Below, piece after piece: positions 48,063-56,380 of a stretch of DNA of 64,000 bases; position 1 is the first letter of the stretch; each line of letters begins with the position of its first letter. This DNA comes from Streptomyces ardesiacus (GTDB taxonomy: Bacteria; Actinomycetota; Actinomycetes; Streptomycetales; Streptomycetaceae). Location of the stretch: the NCBI RefSeq assembly GCF_003112575.1, contig NZ_BEWC01000001.1, positions 248,001-312,000 of the forward strand. The letters are read 5' to 3'. The position numbers and the translations under genes are program-made. The notes beneath the pieces were generated by a model, which worked only from the letters and a program-made list of their open reading frames with translations, had not been told where the DNA came from and did not search any database.

Positions 48063-48168
48063 ACGTCCCGTGCGGCCGAATGCCCCGCGAGGCCCGGTCC
48101 GGTCCGGCGAGGTGGGGCGAGCGAGGTTTGGCGCACCCGCATGCGGCCACCCGAGTGACGAGGTGGCC

Positions 48169-48534
48169 ATGACGAACACCAAGAAGACGCCCGAATCCCA
48201 AGATTCGCACCGAAACGCGCGCGAGTCACAGGACTCCCGCGAGTCACACACACCACAGAAGTCTCATCGTCCCAAGCCTATGGAGGTTCTGCGCGAGGCG
48301 CGAGCCCAGCTGGCGGAGCTCACCGGCATGACGCCCGAGTCCGTGTCGTCCTTCGAGCAGACGGAGGAGGGCTGGGCGCTGGAGGTCGAGGTCCTGGAGC
48401 TGGAGCGGGTGCCCGACACCATGAGCCTGATGGCGAGCTACCAGGTGGACCTGGACGCCGAGGGACAGCTCACCGGCTACCGGCGCGTACGGCGCTACGA
48501 GCGCGGCCGGGCCGACGCCCGGGGCAGCCGCTAG
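48169..48534 (+). CDS. gvpO: Gas vesicle protein GvpO
   Basis: A 121-residue GvpO. The C-terminal domain (about 40-115) has EVLREARAQLAELTGMTPES, WALEVEVLELERVPDTMSLM and YQVDLDAEGQLTGYRRVRRY. The first 40 residues are low-complexity and polar, with two ESQDS copies and several histidines, and the DNA there is less GC-rich than its surroundings. GvpO is needed for vesicle formation in haloarchaea; its exact role is unsettled. It leads the gvp operon, 106 bp after the LigD-polymerase gene. ATG 48169 has GAGG upstream. Confidence 0.93.
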   Translation: MTNTKKTPESQDSHRNARESQDSRESHTPQKSHRPKPMEVLREARAQLAELTGMTPESVSSFEQTEEGWALEVEVLELERVPDTMSLMASYQVDLDAEGQLTGYRRVRRYERGRADARGSR

Positions 48535-48603
48535 AACGGCGCACCGCGCGCCGCCCGTACACGCGAACCCACCACACCCCGACACGAGGGAGGAACACCC
48601 GGC

Positions 48604-49041
48604 ATGACTGTCGTACCGGCACAACAGACCGGCGGCGGAGGCGGCAGCAGCGGCCTCTACGACGTGCTTGAGCTTGTTCTGGACAGGGGGCTCGTCATCG
48701 ACGCGTTCGTGCGTGTCTCCCTGGTCGGCATCGAGATCCTGAAGATCGACGTCCGTGTCGTCGTCGCCAGCGTGGACACGTATCTGCGCTTCGCCGAGGC
48801 GTGCAACCGGCTCGACCTGGAGGCCGGGCCGCGCAAGGACCCGGGGCTGCCCGACCTGGTCGGCGAGATGACCGAGTCCGGCGCCCGGGGCAAGTCCAAG
48901 GGGGCGCTGTCCGGCGCGGCCGAGACCATCTCCGACGCGTTCAAGCAGGCCCGTGACGAGGGCGGCTCCGAGCGCGAGACCTCATCGCGTCCGCGCGCCC
49001 GCAAGACCGCGCCCTCGCGCCGGAAGGAGGAGCAGGAGTGA
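48604..49041 (+). CDS. gvpA: Gas vesicle structural protein GvpA with extended C-terminus
   Basis: The shell protein. Residues 18-66 form the conserved GvpA core (LYDVLELVLDRGLVIDAFVR, VSLVGIEILKIDVRVVVASV). Classic GvpA is about 70 residues; this one has 145, with about 79 extra, hydrophilic and increasingly basic (RPRARKTAPSRRKEE). The tail may sit outside the shell and replace the missing GvpC. GGAGG precedes the ATG. The gvpF start overlaps the stop (GTGA). Confidence 0.95.
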   Translation: MTVVPAQQTGGGGGSSGLYDVLELVLDRGLVIDAFVRVSLVGIEILKIDVRVVVASVDTYLRFAEACNRLDLEAGPRKDPGLPDLVGEMTESGARGKSKGALSGAAETISDAFKQARDEGGSERETSSRPRARKTAPSRRKEEQE

Positions 49042-49811
49042 GTACGTACGTCTACGGCATCACCGCCGCCACGCATCCCGCGCTTCCCGAGGGCACGGGC
49101 GGAGTCGGCGATCCGCCGCGCGAGGTGCGGATCCTCAAGGAGGGCGACCTGGCGGCCGTCGTCAGCGACGCGCCCGAGGACCTGCGCCCCAAGCGCAGGG
49201 AACTGCTCGCCCACCAGAACGTACTGAGCGAGATCGGCGCGGAGGGCTGTGTGCTGCCGATGCGCTTCGGCAGCGTCGCCCCGGACGACGAGACGGTCAC
49301 CGGGGTGCTCGCCGAGCGCGCCGAGCACTACGGGGAGCGCTTGAAGGCGCTGGACGGCCGGGTGGAGTACAACATCAAGGCCACCCACGTCGAAGAGGCC
49401 GTGCTCCACCACGTGATGGCCCAGAACCCCGAGATCCGCGCCCTGGCGGAGTCCAACCGGCAGGCCGGGGGCGGCACGTACGAGACGAAGATCCAGCTCG
49501 GCGAGATGGTCGCGGCCGCGGTCAAGGACAAGGAGGCCGAGGACGCCACCACGCTGGAGCGCGCCCTGGAGCCGGCCGCCGACGCGGTGAGCGTGGGGCC
49601 CGAGTCCACGGGCTGGCTGGCCAACGTCTCGTTCCTGGTGAAGCGGGAGGCGGCCGACGCGTTCCTGGCCGCCGTCGAGCGGGCCCGTGCCGAGATGCCT
49701 CATCTCGAGGTCCGCGTCAACGGTCCGCTGCCGCCGTACAGCTTCGTGGAGCCCGGACCGGCCGAGCCCGCGGGCACCGCGGCCGGCGGGGCGGGCGCCG
49801 GAGCGGGGTGA
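49038..49811 (+). CDS. gvpF: Gas vesicle protein GvpF
   Basis: A 257-residue GvpF/GvpL-family protein: YVYGITAATHPALPEG, LKEGDLAAVVSDAPEDL, LPMRFGSVAPDDETV, DGRVEYNIKATHVEEAVLHH and VSFLVKREAADAFLAAVERA. GvpF is a minor, inner-shell or assembly protein that binds GvpA monomers. The last 20 residues are Gly/Ala-rich. One of two GvpF/L proteins in this operon. Confidence 0.94.
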   Translation: MSTYVYGITAATHPALPEGTGGVGDPPREVRILKEGDLAAVVSDAPEDLRPKRRELLAHQNVLSEIGAEGCVLPMRFGSVAPDDETVTGVLAERAEHYGERLKALDGRVEYNIKATHVEEAVLHHVMAQNPEIRALAESNRQAGGGTYETKIQLGEMVAAAVKDKEAEDATTLERALEPAADAVSVGPESTGWLANVSFLVKREAADAFLAAVERARAEMPHLEVRVNGPLPPYSFVEPGPAEPAGTAAGGAGAGAG

Positions 49812-49815
49812 CGGC

Positions 49816-50079
49816 ATGGGACTCATCTCGGAGATCCTCCTGCTGCCGCTCGCCCCGGCGCGCGGCAGTGGCTGGGCCATCAGACAGGTACTCGCGGAGG
49901 CCGAGCGGATCTACTACGACCCCGCCACGATACGGGCCGAACTTGCCCGCCTGGAGGAGCAGTTGGAGGCCGGCGAGATCACCGAGGAGGAGTTCGACCG
50001 ACAGGAGGACGAGCTTCTGGACCGGCTGGAGACCGCTACGCGCACGAGCGCGGGATTGGGCAACGGGACGGCACCATGA
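49816..50079 (+). CDS. gvpG: Gas vesicle protein GvpG
   Basis: An 87-residue GvpG: MGLISEILLLPLAPARGSGW, AEAERIYYDPATIRAELARL and EEQLEAGEITEEEFDRQEDE. A helical assembly factor thought to act with GvpF/L. It is separated by 4 bp from gvpF and overlaps gvpY by 4 bp. Confidence 0.94.
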   Translation: MGLISEILLLPLAPARGSGWAIRQVLAEAERIYYDPATIRAELARLEEQLEAGEITEEEFDRQEDELLDRLETATRTSAGLGNGTAP

Positions 50080-50774
50080 ACCGAATGGGACTGGGCCTCG
50101 CGATAGGGGCCGGCTATCTGCTGGGACGCACGAAGAAACTGAAATTCGCGGTCGCCGTGGGCAGCATGGTGGCCGGCAAGAAGTTGAACCTCACCCCCAA
50201 GGGCGTCGCCGAGCTGGTCTCCGGGCAACTGCAGAACAACCCGCAGTTCAAGGAGATCGGGGACCAGCTCCGCACGGACCTGCGAGGCGTGGGCAAGGCG
50301 GCCTCGGGCGCGCTGGTGGAGCGGCAGATGGGCGCGCTGGCCGACCGGCTGCACGGGCGCACCGCGCAGGTGCGCGACGAGCTCTCCGGCGTGGCGTCCC
50401 GGGCACCCGCTGCCGGATCCGACGACTCCCGCGACTCCGAGGCCTCGGAGGACTCGGAGCAGGACGAGCACGACGAGCACGACGAGCACGACGAGCACGA
50501 GGAGCCGGAGCAGCGCGAGGAGGCCGAGGAGCCCGACGAGGCCGGGGAGCGGCGGCGCGAGGAGCCGCGCGAGCGGCGCGCGCCGAGGCGTGAGCGGCCG
50601 GCCGGGAAGGCTCCGGCCGAGGCGCGGAAGACGGCCCGGAAGGCGCCCGCGAAGAAGTCCGCGGCCAAGGCCCCCGCGAAGAAGGCCGCCGCGAAGCGCA
50701 CCCAGCCCGCGAAGAAGACGGCCGCCAAGAAGACGTCCCGTGCCCGGCAGCCGAAGGGCGGTGGTGAGCGATGA
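50076..50774 (+). CDS. gvpY: GvpY-type protein with acidic stretch and histone H1-like tail
   Basis: A 232-residue protein found in actinobacterial gvp operons. Residues 1-110 have a glycine-rich hydrophobic start (LGLAIGAGYLLGRTKKLKFA) and amphipathic helices. Residues about 115-165 are strongly acidic (DEHDEHDEHDEHEEPEQ, encoded by four 9-bp GACGAGCAC repeats at 50463-50498). Residues about 170-232 are Lys/Ala/Pro-rich (KKSAAKAPAKKAAAKRTQP), like histone H1 or HupS tails. The role is unknown; the charge-block design suggests binding to polyanions or to the acidic tail of GvpZ. Confidence 0.88.
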   Translation: MNRMGLGLAIGAGYLLGRTKKLKFAVAVGSMVAGKKLNLTPKGVAELVSGQLQNNPQFKEIGDQLRTDLRGVGKAASGALVERQMGALADRLHGRTAQVRDELSGVASRAPAAGSDDSRDSEASEDSEQDEHDEHDEHDEHEEPEQREEAEEPDEAGERRREEPRERRAPRRERPAGKAPAEARKTARKAPAKKSAAKAPAKKAAAKRTQPAKKTAAKKTSRARQPKGGGER

Positions 50775-51898
50775 GCGGCACCCTGGGATCGGCGGCCTCC
50801 GGGGCAGGAGACGCCGCGAAGAAGAACCCGCTGGCCGACGTGGCCCAGAGCGAGGCGGCCGACCGCCTGAAGGCGGAGGTGCAGGACTACCTCGCCGCCC
50901 AGGCCACCCGGCTGCTCACCGGCCTCGGCACCAAGCTCGGCGAGACGACCGGCAGGCTCAACGACATCGCCGAGGGCAACAGCCCGGGATTCGCCAAGCT
51001 CGCCCTCGACGGCGGACGCAAGCTCGCCGAGGGCAAGAGCCCGATGCGGGCCGCCCTCGAGGTCGGCGCGGGCAAGATGAAGGACAACGTGGTCGGCGCG
51101 TTCAAGAACCTCGCCGGCGGCAAGGGCGGGAAGAAGGGCGGCGGCGGTCAGAAGCCGACGGTCATCATCGAGTACGTCGACGTCGGCGTACCGCTGCGCA
51201 CGGCCTACGACCAGTGGACCCAGTACCAGGACTTCAGCACCTTCGCCAAGGGCGTCAAGAGCGCGAACCGCGCCGACGACACGACCTCCGACTGGCAGCT
51301 CAAGGTCCTGTGGTCCAACCGGAGCTGGAAGGCGACGACCACCGAGCAGGTGCCCGACGACCGGATCTCCTGGACGTCGGAGGGCGCCAAGGGCACGACC
51401 AAGGGAGTCGTCAGTTTCCACCGGCTCGCCGACCGCCTCACCCGCGTGGTCCTGGTCATCGAGTACTACCCGAGCGGCCTGTTCGAGAAGACCGGCAACA
51501 TCTGGCGCGCCCAGGGCCGCCGGGCCCGGCTCGACCTCAAGAACTACGTCCGCCACATCACGTTCAAGGGCGAGGCCGACGACGGCTGGCGCGGCGAGAT
51601 CCGCGACGGCGAGGTCGTCCGCAGCCACGAGGACGCGGTCGCGGAGGAGGAAGAGGACCGGGAGGAGCGGCAGGACGACGGGGAGCAGGAGCAGGAGCCC
51701 GGCGACGACCGCTACGAGGAGGAGCCCGGGGGCGAGGACGACGAGGAAGAGCCGGAGGACGAGCCCGAGGAGGGCTACGAGGAGGAACCGGAGGACGAGT
51801 ACGACGAGGAGCCCGAGGAGGAGGACGAGGAAGCCGGGGAGGACGAGTACGCGTCCCGTGAGGAGTACGAGGACGCCGAGGGCGGGAGCCGTCGATGA
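50771..51898 (+). CDS. gvpZ: GvpZ-type SRPBCC protein with a long acidic tail
   Basis: A 375-residue protein. Residues about 1-120 are helical, Ala/Gly-rich and basic at the end (GGKGGKKGGGGQKP). Residues about 130-270 are an SRPBCC/polyketide-cyclase domain (VDVGVPLRTAYDQWTQYQDF, SFHRLADRLTRVVLVIEYYP). The last 100 residues are almost all Glu/Asp. Found with gvpY in Streptomyces clusters; no function is established. The acidic tail could pair with the basic tails of GvpA or GvpY. Confidence 0.88.
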   Translation: MSGTLGSAASGAGDAAKKNPLADVAQSEAADRLKAEVQDYLAAQATRLLTGLGTKLGETTGRLNDIAEGNSPGFAKLALDGGRKLAEGKSPMRAALEVGAGKMKDNVVGAFKNLAGGKGGKKGGGGQKPTVIIEYVDVGVPLRTAYDQWTQYQDFSTFAKGVKSANRADDTTSDWQLKVLWSNRSWKATTTEQVPDDRISWTSEGAKGTTKGVVSFHRLADRLTRVVLVIEYYPSGLFEKTGNIWRAQGRRARLDLKNYVRHITFKGEADDGWRGEIRDGEVVRSHEDAVAEEEEDREERQDDGEQEQEPGDDRYEEEPGGEDDEEEPEDEPEEGYEEEPEDEYDEEPEEEDEEAGEDEYASREEYEDAEGGSRR

Positions 51899-52221
51899 CC
51901 ACCCCCAGCCGGTTGCCCGAACCCTACGGCCAGGGACAGAGCGCCAACCTCGCCGACATCCTGGAACGGGTGCTCGACAAGGGAGTCGTGATCGCGGGCG
52001 ACATCAAGATCAACCTGCTCGACATCGAGCTGCTGACCATCAAGCTGCGGCTCGTCGTGGCTTCCGTCGACAAGGCCAAGGAGATGGGCATCGACTGGTG
52101 GGAGAGCGACCCCGCACTGTCCTCGCGCGCCCGGCACGACGAACTCACCCGGGAGAACGCGGCGCTGCGCGAACGCCTGCGTGAGCTGGACCCGGGCCGA
52201 GTACCGAGGGAGGCACCGTGA
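51895..52221 (+). CDS. gvpJ: Gas vesicle protein GvpJ
   Basis: A 108-residue GvpA paralogue: LADILERVLDKGVVIAGDIK, INLLDIELLTIKLRLVVASV, then a C-terminal coiled helix (HDELTRENAALRERLRELDP). GvpJ is a minor shell or nucleation component, probably at the vesicle tips. Coupled at both ends by 4-bp overlaps. Confidence 0.94.
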   Translation: MTTPSRLPEPYGQGQSANLADILERVLDKGVVIAGDIKINLLDIELLTIKLRLVVASVDKAKEMGIDWWESDPALSSRARHDELTRENAALRERLRELDPGRVPREAP

Positions 52222-53042
52222 CCGGACTGCGCTACGTCTACGCCGTCTGCCGGCCCTTCGACACACCCCTGCAGGCCCAGCTCGGCGGGGTGGCGGGCGA
52301 CCCGCCCCGGCTGCTGCCGCACGGCGACCTGGTCGCGGTGGTCAGCCACGTGCCCGAGGCCGACTTCGGCGAGGAGGCGCTGCGCGCCCACCTGGAGGAC
52401 CTGGACTGGCTGACCGCCACCGCCCGCGCCCACCAGCAGGTCGTCGACGCCCTCACCGCCGTGACCACCCCCCTGCCGCTCCGGCTGGCCACCGTCTTCC
52501 GGGACGACAGCGGCGTACGCGTGATGCTGGAGGAACGCGAGTCGGCCTTCCGGCGCACGCTCGACCGGCTGGAGGGCCGGGTGGAGTGGGGCGTGAAGGT
52601 GTACGTCGAGCCGGAGCGGACGGAGCAGGCGGACTCCGAGCGGTCCGCCGCGCCCGCCGAGCCCGAGCAACGGCCCGTGTCCGGCCGGGACTACCTGCGC
52701 CGCCGGCGCAGACAGTCCCGGGCCAACGAGGACCTGTGGAGCCGGGCCGAGGAGTTCGCCACCGGTCTGCACAGGACGCTCTCCGGCCGGGCCGACGACG
52801 CGCGGCTGCACGCGCCGCAGAATCCCCGCCTTTCCGGGGCCGAGGGACGGAACGTGCTCAATGCCGCCTATCTGGTGGGCCGCGACGCGTCCGAGGAATT
52901 CGTCGAAATGGTGGACCGTACGAAGGACGACGCCCCCGGAATTCGCGTGGAACTCACCGGCCCCTGGGCGGCCTATTCCTTCGCCGGAGAGCAGGAGGGG
53001 ACGGAAGAGGGCGCCGGGAAGAAGGCGGGGGAGGACTCATGA
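52218..53042 (+). CDS. gvpL: Gas vesicle protein GvpL
   Basis: A 274-residue GvpF/GvpL-family protein: LRYVYAVCRPFDTPLQAQLG, LPLRLATVFRDDSGVRVMLE, LEGRVEWGVKVYVEPE and LNAAYLVGRDASEEFVEMVD. GvpL contacts several accessory Gvp proteins and may scaffold assembly. It starts at GTG with a GTGA overlap and ends with an ATGA overlap to gvpS. Confidence 0.94.
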   Translation: MTGLRYVYAVCRPFDTPLQAQLGGVAGDPPRLLPHGDLVAVVSHVPEADFGEEALRAHLEDLDWLTATARAHQQVVDALTAVTTPLPLRLATVFRDDSGVRVMLEERESAFRRTLDRLEGRVEWGVKVYVEPERTEQADSERSAAPAEPEQRPVSGRDYLRRRRRQSRANEDLWSRAEEFATGLHRTLSGRADDARLHAPQNPRLSGAEGRNVLNAAYLVGRDASEEFVEMVDRTKDDAPGIRVELTGPWAAYSFAGEQEGTEEGAGKKAGEDS

Positions 53043-53221
53043 CCGTCGTGGAGCGCCGGGAGATCGCCCTGGTGGACCTCCTCGACCGGCTGCTGGCCGG
53101 CGGAGTGGTCATCACCGGCGACGTCACGCTGCGCATCGCGGACGTCGACCTGGTCCGCATCGACCTGAACGCGCTGATCAGCTCGGTCAACCGCAACGTC
53201 CCCTCGCCGTTCGGGGACTGA
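53039..53221 (+). CDS. gvpS: Gas vesicle protein GvpS
   Basis: A 60-residue GvpA-like protein: IALVDLLDRLLAGGVVITGD and VTLRIADVDLVRIDLNALIS match the GvpA core without any tail. It is the third GvpA-type protein here, after GvpA and GvpJ. The ATG overlaps the gvpL stop, and gvpK starts 1 bp after the stop. Confidence 0.93.
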   Translation: MTVVERREIALVDLLDRLLAGGVVITGDVTLRIADVDLVRIDLNALISSVNRNVPSPFGD

Positions 53222-53222
53222 C

Positions 53223-53537
53223 ATGACCCACCCCACCGGACGTGCCGAACCGCCCGAGCCCGGCAACCGCCGCCTCGACCTCGACCCCGACACGGTCGAG
53301 CGCGACCTGATCAAGCTGGTGCTCACGGTCGTCGAGCTGCTGCGCCAGCTCATGGAGCGCCAGGCGCTGCGCCGCGTCGACGAGGGCGACCTCAGCGAGG
53401 ACCAGGAGGAGCGGATCGGGCTCACCCTGATGCTCCTCGACGACCGCATGACCGAACTGCGCGACCGCTACGGACTGCGGCCCGAGGACCTGAACCTGGA
53501 CCTCGGGCCGCTGGGACCGCTGCTGCCCCGGGAGTGA
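53223..53537 (+). CDS. gvpK: Gas vesicle protein GvpK
   Basis: A 104-residue GvpK: LDPDTVERDLIKLVLTVVEL, LLRQLMERQALRRVDEGDLS and LMLLDDRMTELRDRYGLRPE. An accessory helical protein needed for vesicle maturation in other hosts. Last gene of the cluster; its stop codon lies in the terminator hairpin. No gvpN or gvpC is present. Confidence 0.94.
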   Translation: MTHPTGRAEPPEPGNRRLDLDPDTVERDLIKLVLTVVELLRQLMERQALRRVDEGDLSEDQEERIGLTLMLLDDRMTELRDRYGLRPEDLNLDLGPLGPLLPRE

Positions 53538-53559
53538 GAAGCCTCCCGGGGCAGCAGCC
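53520..53559 (+). terminator. Terminator of the gvp operon, containing the gvpK stop codon
   Basis: GCTGCTGCCCCGGGAG (53520-53535) and CTCCCGGGGCAGCAGC (53544-53559) form a perfect 16-bp stem with an 8-nt loop. The gvpK stop codon spans the top of the stem. No T-tract follows, so it may also act for the convergent small gene. Confidence 0.8.
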
Positions 53560-53615
53560 TCGTCATGTGTCGTTCGTCAGTCGCCGTCCGTCGTCGTCAG
53601 TCAGTCACCGGTCGT

Positions 53616-53786
53616 TCACCACCGGTACCAGCGGCCCCTGCCGCCACCGGTCTTCGTCCCGCGGGCCAGGAAACCGATCAGCCACAGGACCAGGACCGCC
53701 AGAGCGATCCACCAGAGAACCTTCACCGCGAACCCGATACCGAAAAGGACGATCGCGAGAAGCAGTACGAGCAGAAGCGGAACCAT
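53616..53786 (-). CDS. Small hydrophobic membrane protein (56 residues)
   Basis: A short gene with ATG 53786 preceded by AGGAGG at 9 nt. The product starts MVPLLLVLLLAIVLFGIGFA and has one or two membrane segments up to residue 40, then a Gly/Arg-rich, aromatic end (TKTGGGRGRWYRW). It matches the 'hydrophobic protein' small family that Streptomyces carries in stress regions; the role is unknown. It is convergent with gvpK, and its promoter must lie within the 54 bp up to the methyltransferase stop or inside that gene. Confidence 0.82.
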   Translation of the reverse strand: MVPLLLVLLLAIVLFGIGFAVKVLWWIALAVLVLWLIGFLARGTKTGGGRGRWYRW

Positions 53787-53840
53787 AATGTTGAACCTCC
53801 TGCCGTACTGGTTTCCCGGAATTCTCCGAACAGGCGTCGG

Positions 53841-54662
53841 TCATGCTTCTTTTCGGCACAGAATCTCCCCGTGCAGGACACCGAACCAGCCTTCCGGCCG
53901 CTTTCCCCACTCCCGCCAGGCGGCCGAGACGGCCCGCAGTTGCTCCGGCGTCGCATGACCGCCCTCGGTGGCACGCTCCGCGTACGCCGACGCCAGGGTG
54001 CGGTCCGCCCACAGGCCGCTCCACCACTCCCGCTCCTCGGGCGTGGTGAAGGTCCAGGTGGCCGAGGTCGCCGTGATGTCGGTGAACCCGGCCGCCAGCG
54101 CCCAGGCCTTCAGCCGGCGCCCGGCGTCCGGCTCGCCCCCGTTGGCGCGGGCCACCCGGTGGTACAGGTCCAGCCAGTCGTCCATGCCCGCCGACGCGGG
54201 GAACCAGGTCATGGCGCCGTAGTCGGAGTCCCGCACGGCGACGATCCCGTTCGGCCGGGCGACCCGCTTCATCTCCCGCAGCGCCCGCACCGGGTCGCCC
54301 ACGTGCTGGAGCACCTGGTGCGCGTGGACCACGCAGAAGGTGTCGTCCGGGTAGTCCAGCGCGTGCACGTCGGCGACCGCGAAGTCGGTGTTGTCCAGGC
54401 CGCGCGCCGCGGCCGCGGCCCGGGCCGCCGCCACGATCTCCGGGGCCCGGTCCACGCCGGTGACGTGGCCGTCCGGCACCCGTTCCGCGAGGTCCGCGGT
54501 GATGGTGCCGGGGCCGCAGCCGACGTCCAGGATCCGCATGTGCGGCCGCAGAGACCCCAGGAGGTAGGCGGCGGAGTTCTCGGCGGTGCGCCAGGTGTGC
54601 GAGCGGAGCACGGACTCGTGGTGCCCGTGGGTGTAGACGGCGGTCTCCTGCGGCTTCGGCAT
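53841..54662 (-). CDS. SAM-dependent methyltransferase, UbiE/MenG-like
   Basis: A 273-residue class I methyltransferase. The SAM motif is MRILDVGCGPGTITADLAER with VTGVDRAPEIV, and VVHAHQVLQHVGDPVRALRE is the post-II region typical of UbiE-like enzymes. Substrate unknown. ATG 54662 has GAGGGGA upstream. The small hydrophobic gene follows it on the same strand after 54 bp and may share its transcript. Confidence 0.87.
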   Translation of the reverse strand: MPKPQETAVYTHGHHESVLRSHTWRTAENSAAYLLGSLRPHMRILDVGCGPGTITADLAERVPDGHVTGVDRAPEIVAAARAAAAARGLDNTDFAVADVHALDYPDDTFCVVHAHQVLQHVGDPVRALREMKRVARPNGIVAVRDSDYGAMTWFPASAGMDDWLDLYHRVARANGGEPDAGRRLKAWALAAGFTDITATSATWTFTTPEEREWWSGLWADRTLASAYAERATEGGHATPEQLRAVSAAWREWGKRPEGWFGVLHGEILCRKEA

Positions 54663-54751
54663 GGTGGATCCCCTCTCCGGACGGTGCCGTCACGGTACGC
54701 CCGGCAGCCGCATGGTGAGACATCCGTTCTGCCATGTGGACTGACGGAGCG

Positions 54752-56257
54752 TCAGGACAGGAGGCCGCCGCCGGGCATCGGCCGGTACACCGTCAGCGCC
54801 TCGGGCAGCTTCTCCAGCGTCAGGTCGCCCTCGGTCTCGGTCAGTTCGCCGTCGTACGCCATCAGCGTCCCGGGTGCGACCCCCGACAGGCGCAGCCGGG
54901 GCACCTGCACCGCCGCGTGGGCGGGGGAGCGGGTCAGCGGTCCCGCGAGCGCCGCGGAGAGCAGCCGCAGGGCGGGCCGGCGCCCCCCGTGCACCACGCG
55001 CACGTCCAACTGGCCGTCCGCCAGGTCGAGCCGGCGTCCCGAGGCGAGCCCCCGGCGGTGGTAGGTGCCGTTGCCCGCGAACAGCATCCACAGCGGACGC
55101 CTGCGGCCGCGCACCTCCGCCTCCAGCGGATGCCGGTCGGCGCGCAGCACCCGTACGGCCGCCAGCACCCCGGCCGGCCAGCCGCCGATCCGCGGCGACC
55201 AGCGCTCCCGCTCGTTGACCAGCTCCGGGTACACGCCGAGGCTGAAGGTGTTCAGGAAGACGCCGCGCCGCCCGCCGGAGGCGAAGCGGCCCACGTCCAC
55301 CCGCACCCCCTCGCCCCGCTCCAGCGCCCCGCACAGGTCCCGTACGTCCTCCACGCCCAGGTCGTAGGCGAAGTGGTTGAGCGTGCCGCCGGGCAGGACC
55401 GCCAGGGGCAGACCGTGGCGGAGGGCGACCTCGGCCGCCGCGTTCACGGTGCCGTCGCCCCCGCAGACGCCGAGCACCCGGGCGTGCCCGGCCGCCTTCT
55501 CCAGCTCGGCCCCCACGTCCCCCGGCTCGCACTCGACGACCTCGGCGTCGGGCAGCGCGTCGCACAGGGACCGCACCCGGTCCGAGGTGCCCGAGCCGAT
55601 GTTGGCGACCATGACGAGCCCCTCGCCGCCGGGCAGCGCGGGCACCTCGGCACGCGGCCGGGCCGGCGGGACGTGCTGGGCCCGCGTGGGCACCAGCCCC
55701 CGCACGGCGAACGCGGCGCCCGCCCCGAGCGCCGCGCCGGCCAGGACGTCGCTCGGGAAGTGGACGCCGGTGTAGACCCGGGACAGGGCGACCGCGCCCG
55801 CGACCGGGGCGATCGCCGCACCCCACGCCGGGGACTCCAGCGCGACGCCGGTCGCGAACGCGGCGGCCGACGCGGCGTGCCCGGACGGGAACGACGTCGT
55901 GATCGGCTGCCGCTTGAGCCGGCGCACCAGCGGCACCGGGTCGAGGACCGGCCGGGGCCTGCGCACCGAACGCTTGCCGAGGGTGTTGATCGTCAGCGAG
56001 GCCAGGCCCAGCGAGGCCAGGCCCCGAGCGGCGGCCCGCCGGGCCCTGGGGGTGCGGGTCGCGGCCAGCGCGGCGCCCGCCGCGAACCACAGCACTCCGT
56101 GGTTGGCGCTGCGGCTCAACCGGGGCAGCAGGGGCCCCGCGCCGGGCCAGGCGCGGGTGGCGACGGCCTCGAAGACGCGCTGGTCCAGCCGCAGGAAGCC
56201 GTCGCGGAGGGGGTGCGGGCCGGGCGTCGGGGCGGTGAGGTCTAGGTCGGGACTCAT
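54752..56257 (-). CDS. PAP2 phosphatase - diacylglycerol/lipid kinase fusion
   Basis: A 501-residue fusion. Residues about 1-195 are a membrane PAP2 (lipid phosphatase) domain with the three motifs KRSVRRPRP, SFPSGHAASAAA and SRVYTGVHFPSDVLAG. Residues about 205-495 are a DAGK-type lipid kinase with VCGGDGTVNAAAEVAL, VLPGGTLNHFAYDLG and LMAYDGEL. The two parts have opposite chemistry on lipid phosphates, so they may cycle a lipid carrier or phosphatidate. TAGGCG lies 6 nt before the ATG, suggesting a leaderless mRNA. Confidence 0.9.
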   Translation of the reverse strand: MSPDLDLTAPTPGPHPLRDGFLRLDQRVFEAVATRAWPGAGPLLPRLSRSANHGVLWFAAGAALAATRTPRARRAAARGLASLGLASLTINTLGKRSVRRPRPVLDPVPLVRRLKRQPITTSFPSGHAASAAAFATGVALESPAWGAAIAPVAGAVALSRVYTGVHFPSDVLAGAALGAGAAFAVRGLVPTRAQHVPPARPRAEVPALPGGEGLVMVANIGSGTSDRVRSLCDALPDAEVVECEPGDVGAELEKAAGHARVLGVCGGDGTVNAAAEVALRHGLPLAVLPGGTLNHFAYDLGVEDVRDLCGALERGEGVRVDVGRFASGGRRGVFLNTFSLGVYPELVNERERWSPRIGGWPAGVLAAVRVLRADRHPLEAEVRGRRRPLWMLFAGNGTYHRRGLASGRRLDLADGQLDVRVVHGGRRPALRLLSAALAGPLTRSPAHAAVQVPRLRLSGVAPGTLMAYDGELTETEGDLTLEKLPEALTVYRPMPGGGLLS

Positions 56258-56380
56258 GGGTCCCGCCTACCCTGCGGACGGCGTTTGCTGCCGGTGGCGC
56301 GCCCCACGTGCCGCGCGTCCCCGTCGGGCGGCCGAAAACGGTTTGCCCGGGGCCCGTCCGGAGCCGCAGAATCCGGTCCC

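Noticed and set aside
48126..48150. SigB-type promoter for gvpO (GTTT at 48126)
   Set aside because: The matching -10 would be GGCCAC, two mismatches from GGGTAC; too weak to call.
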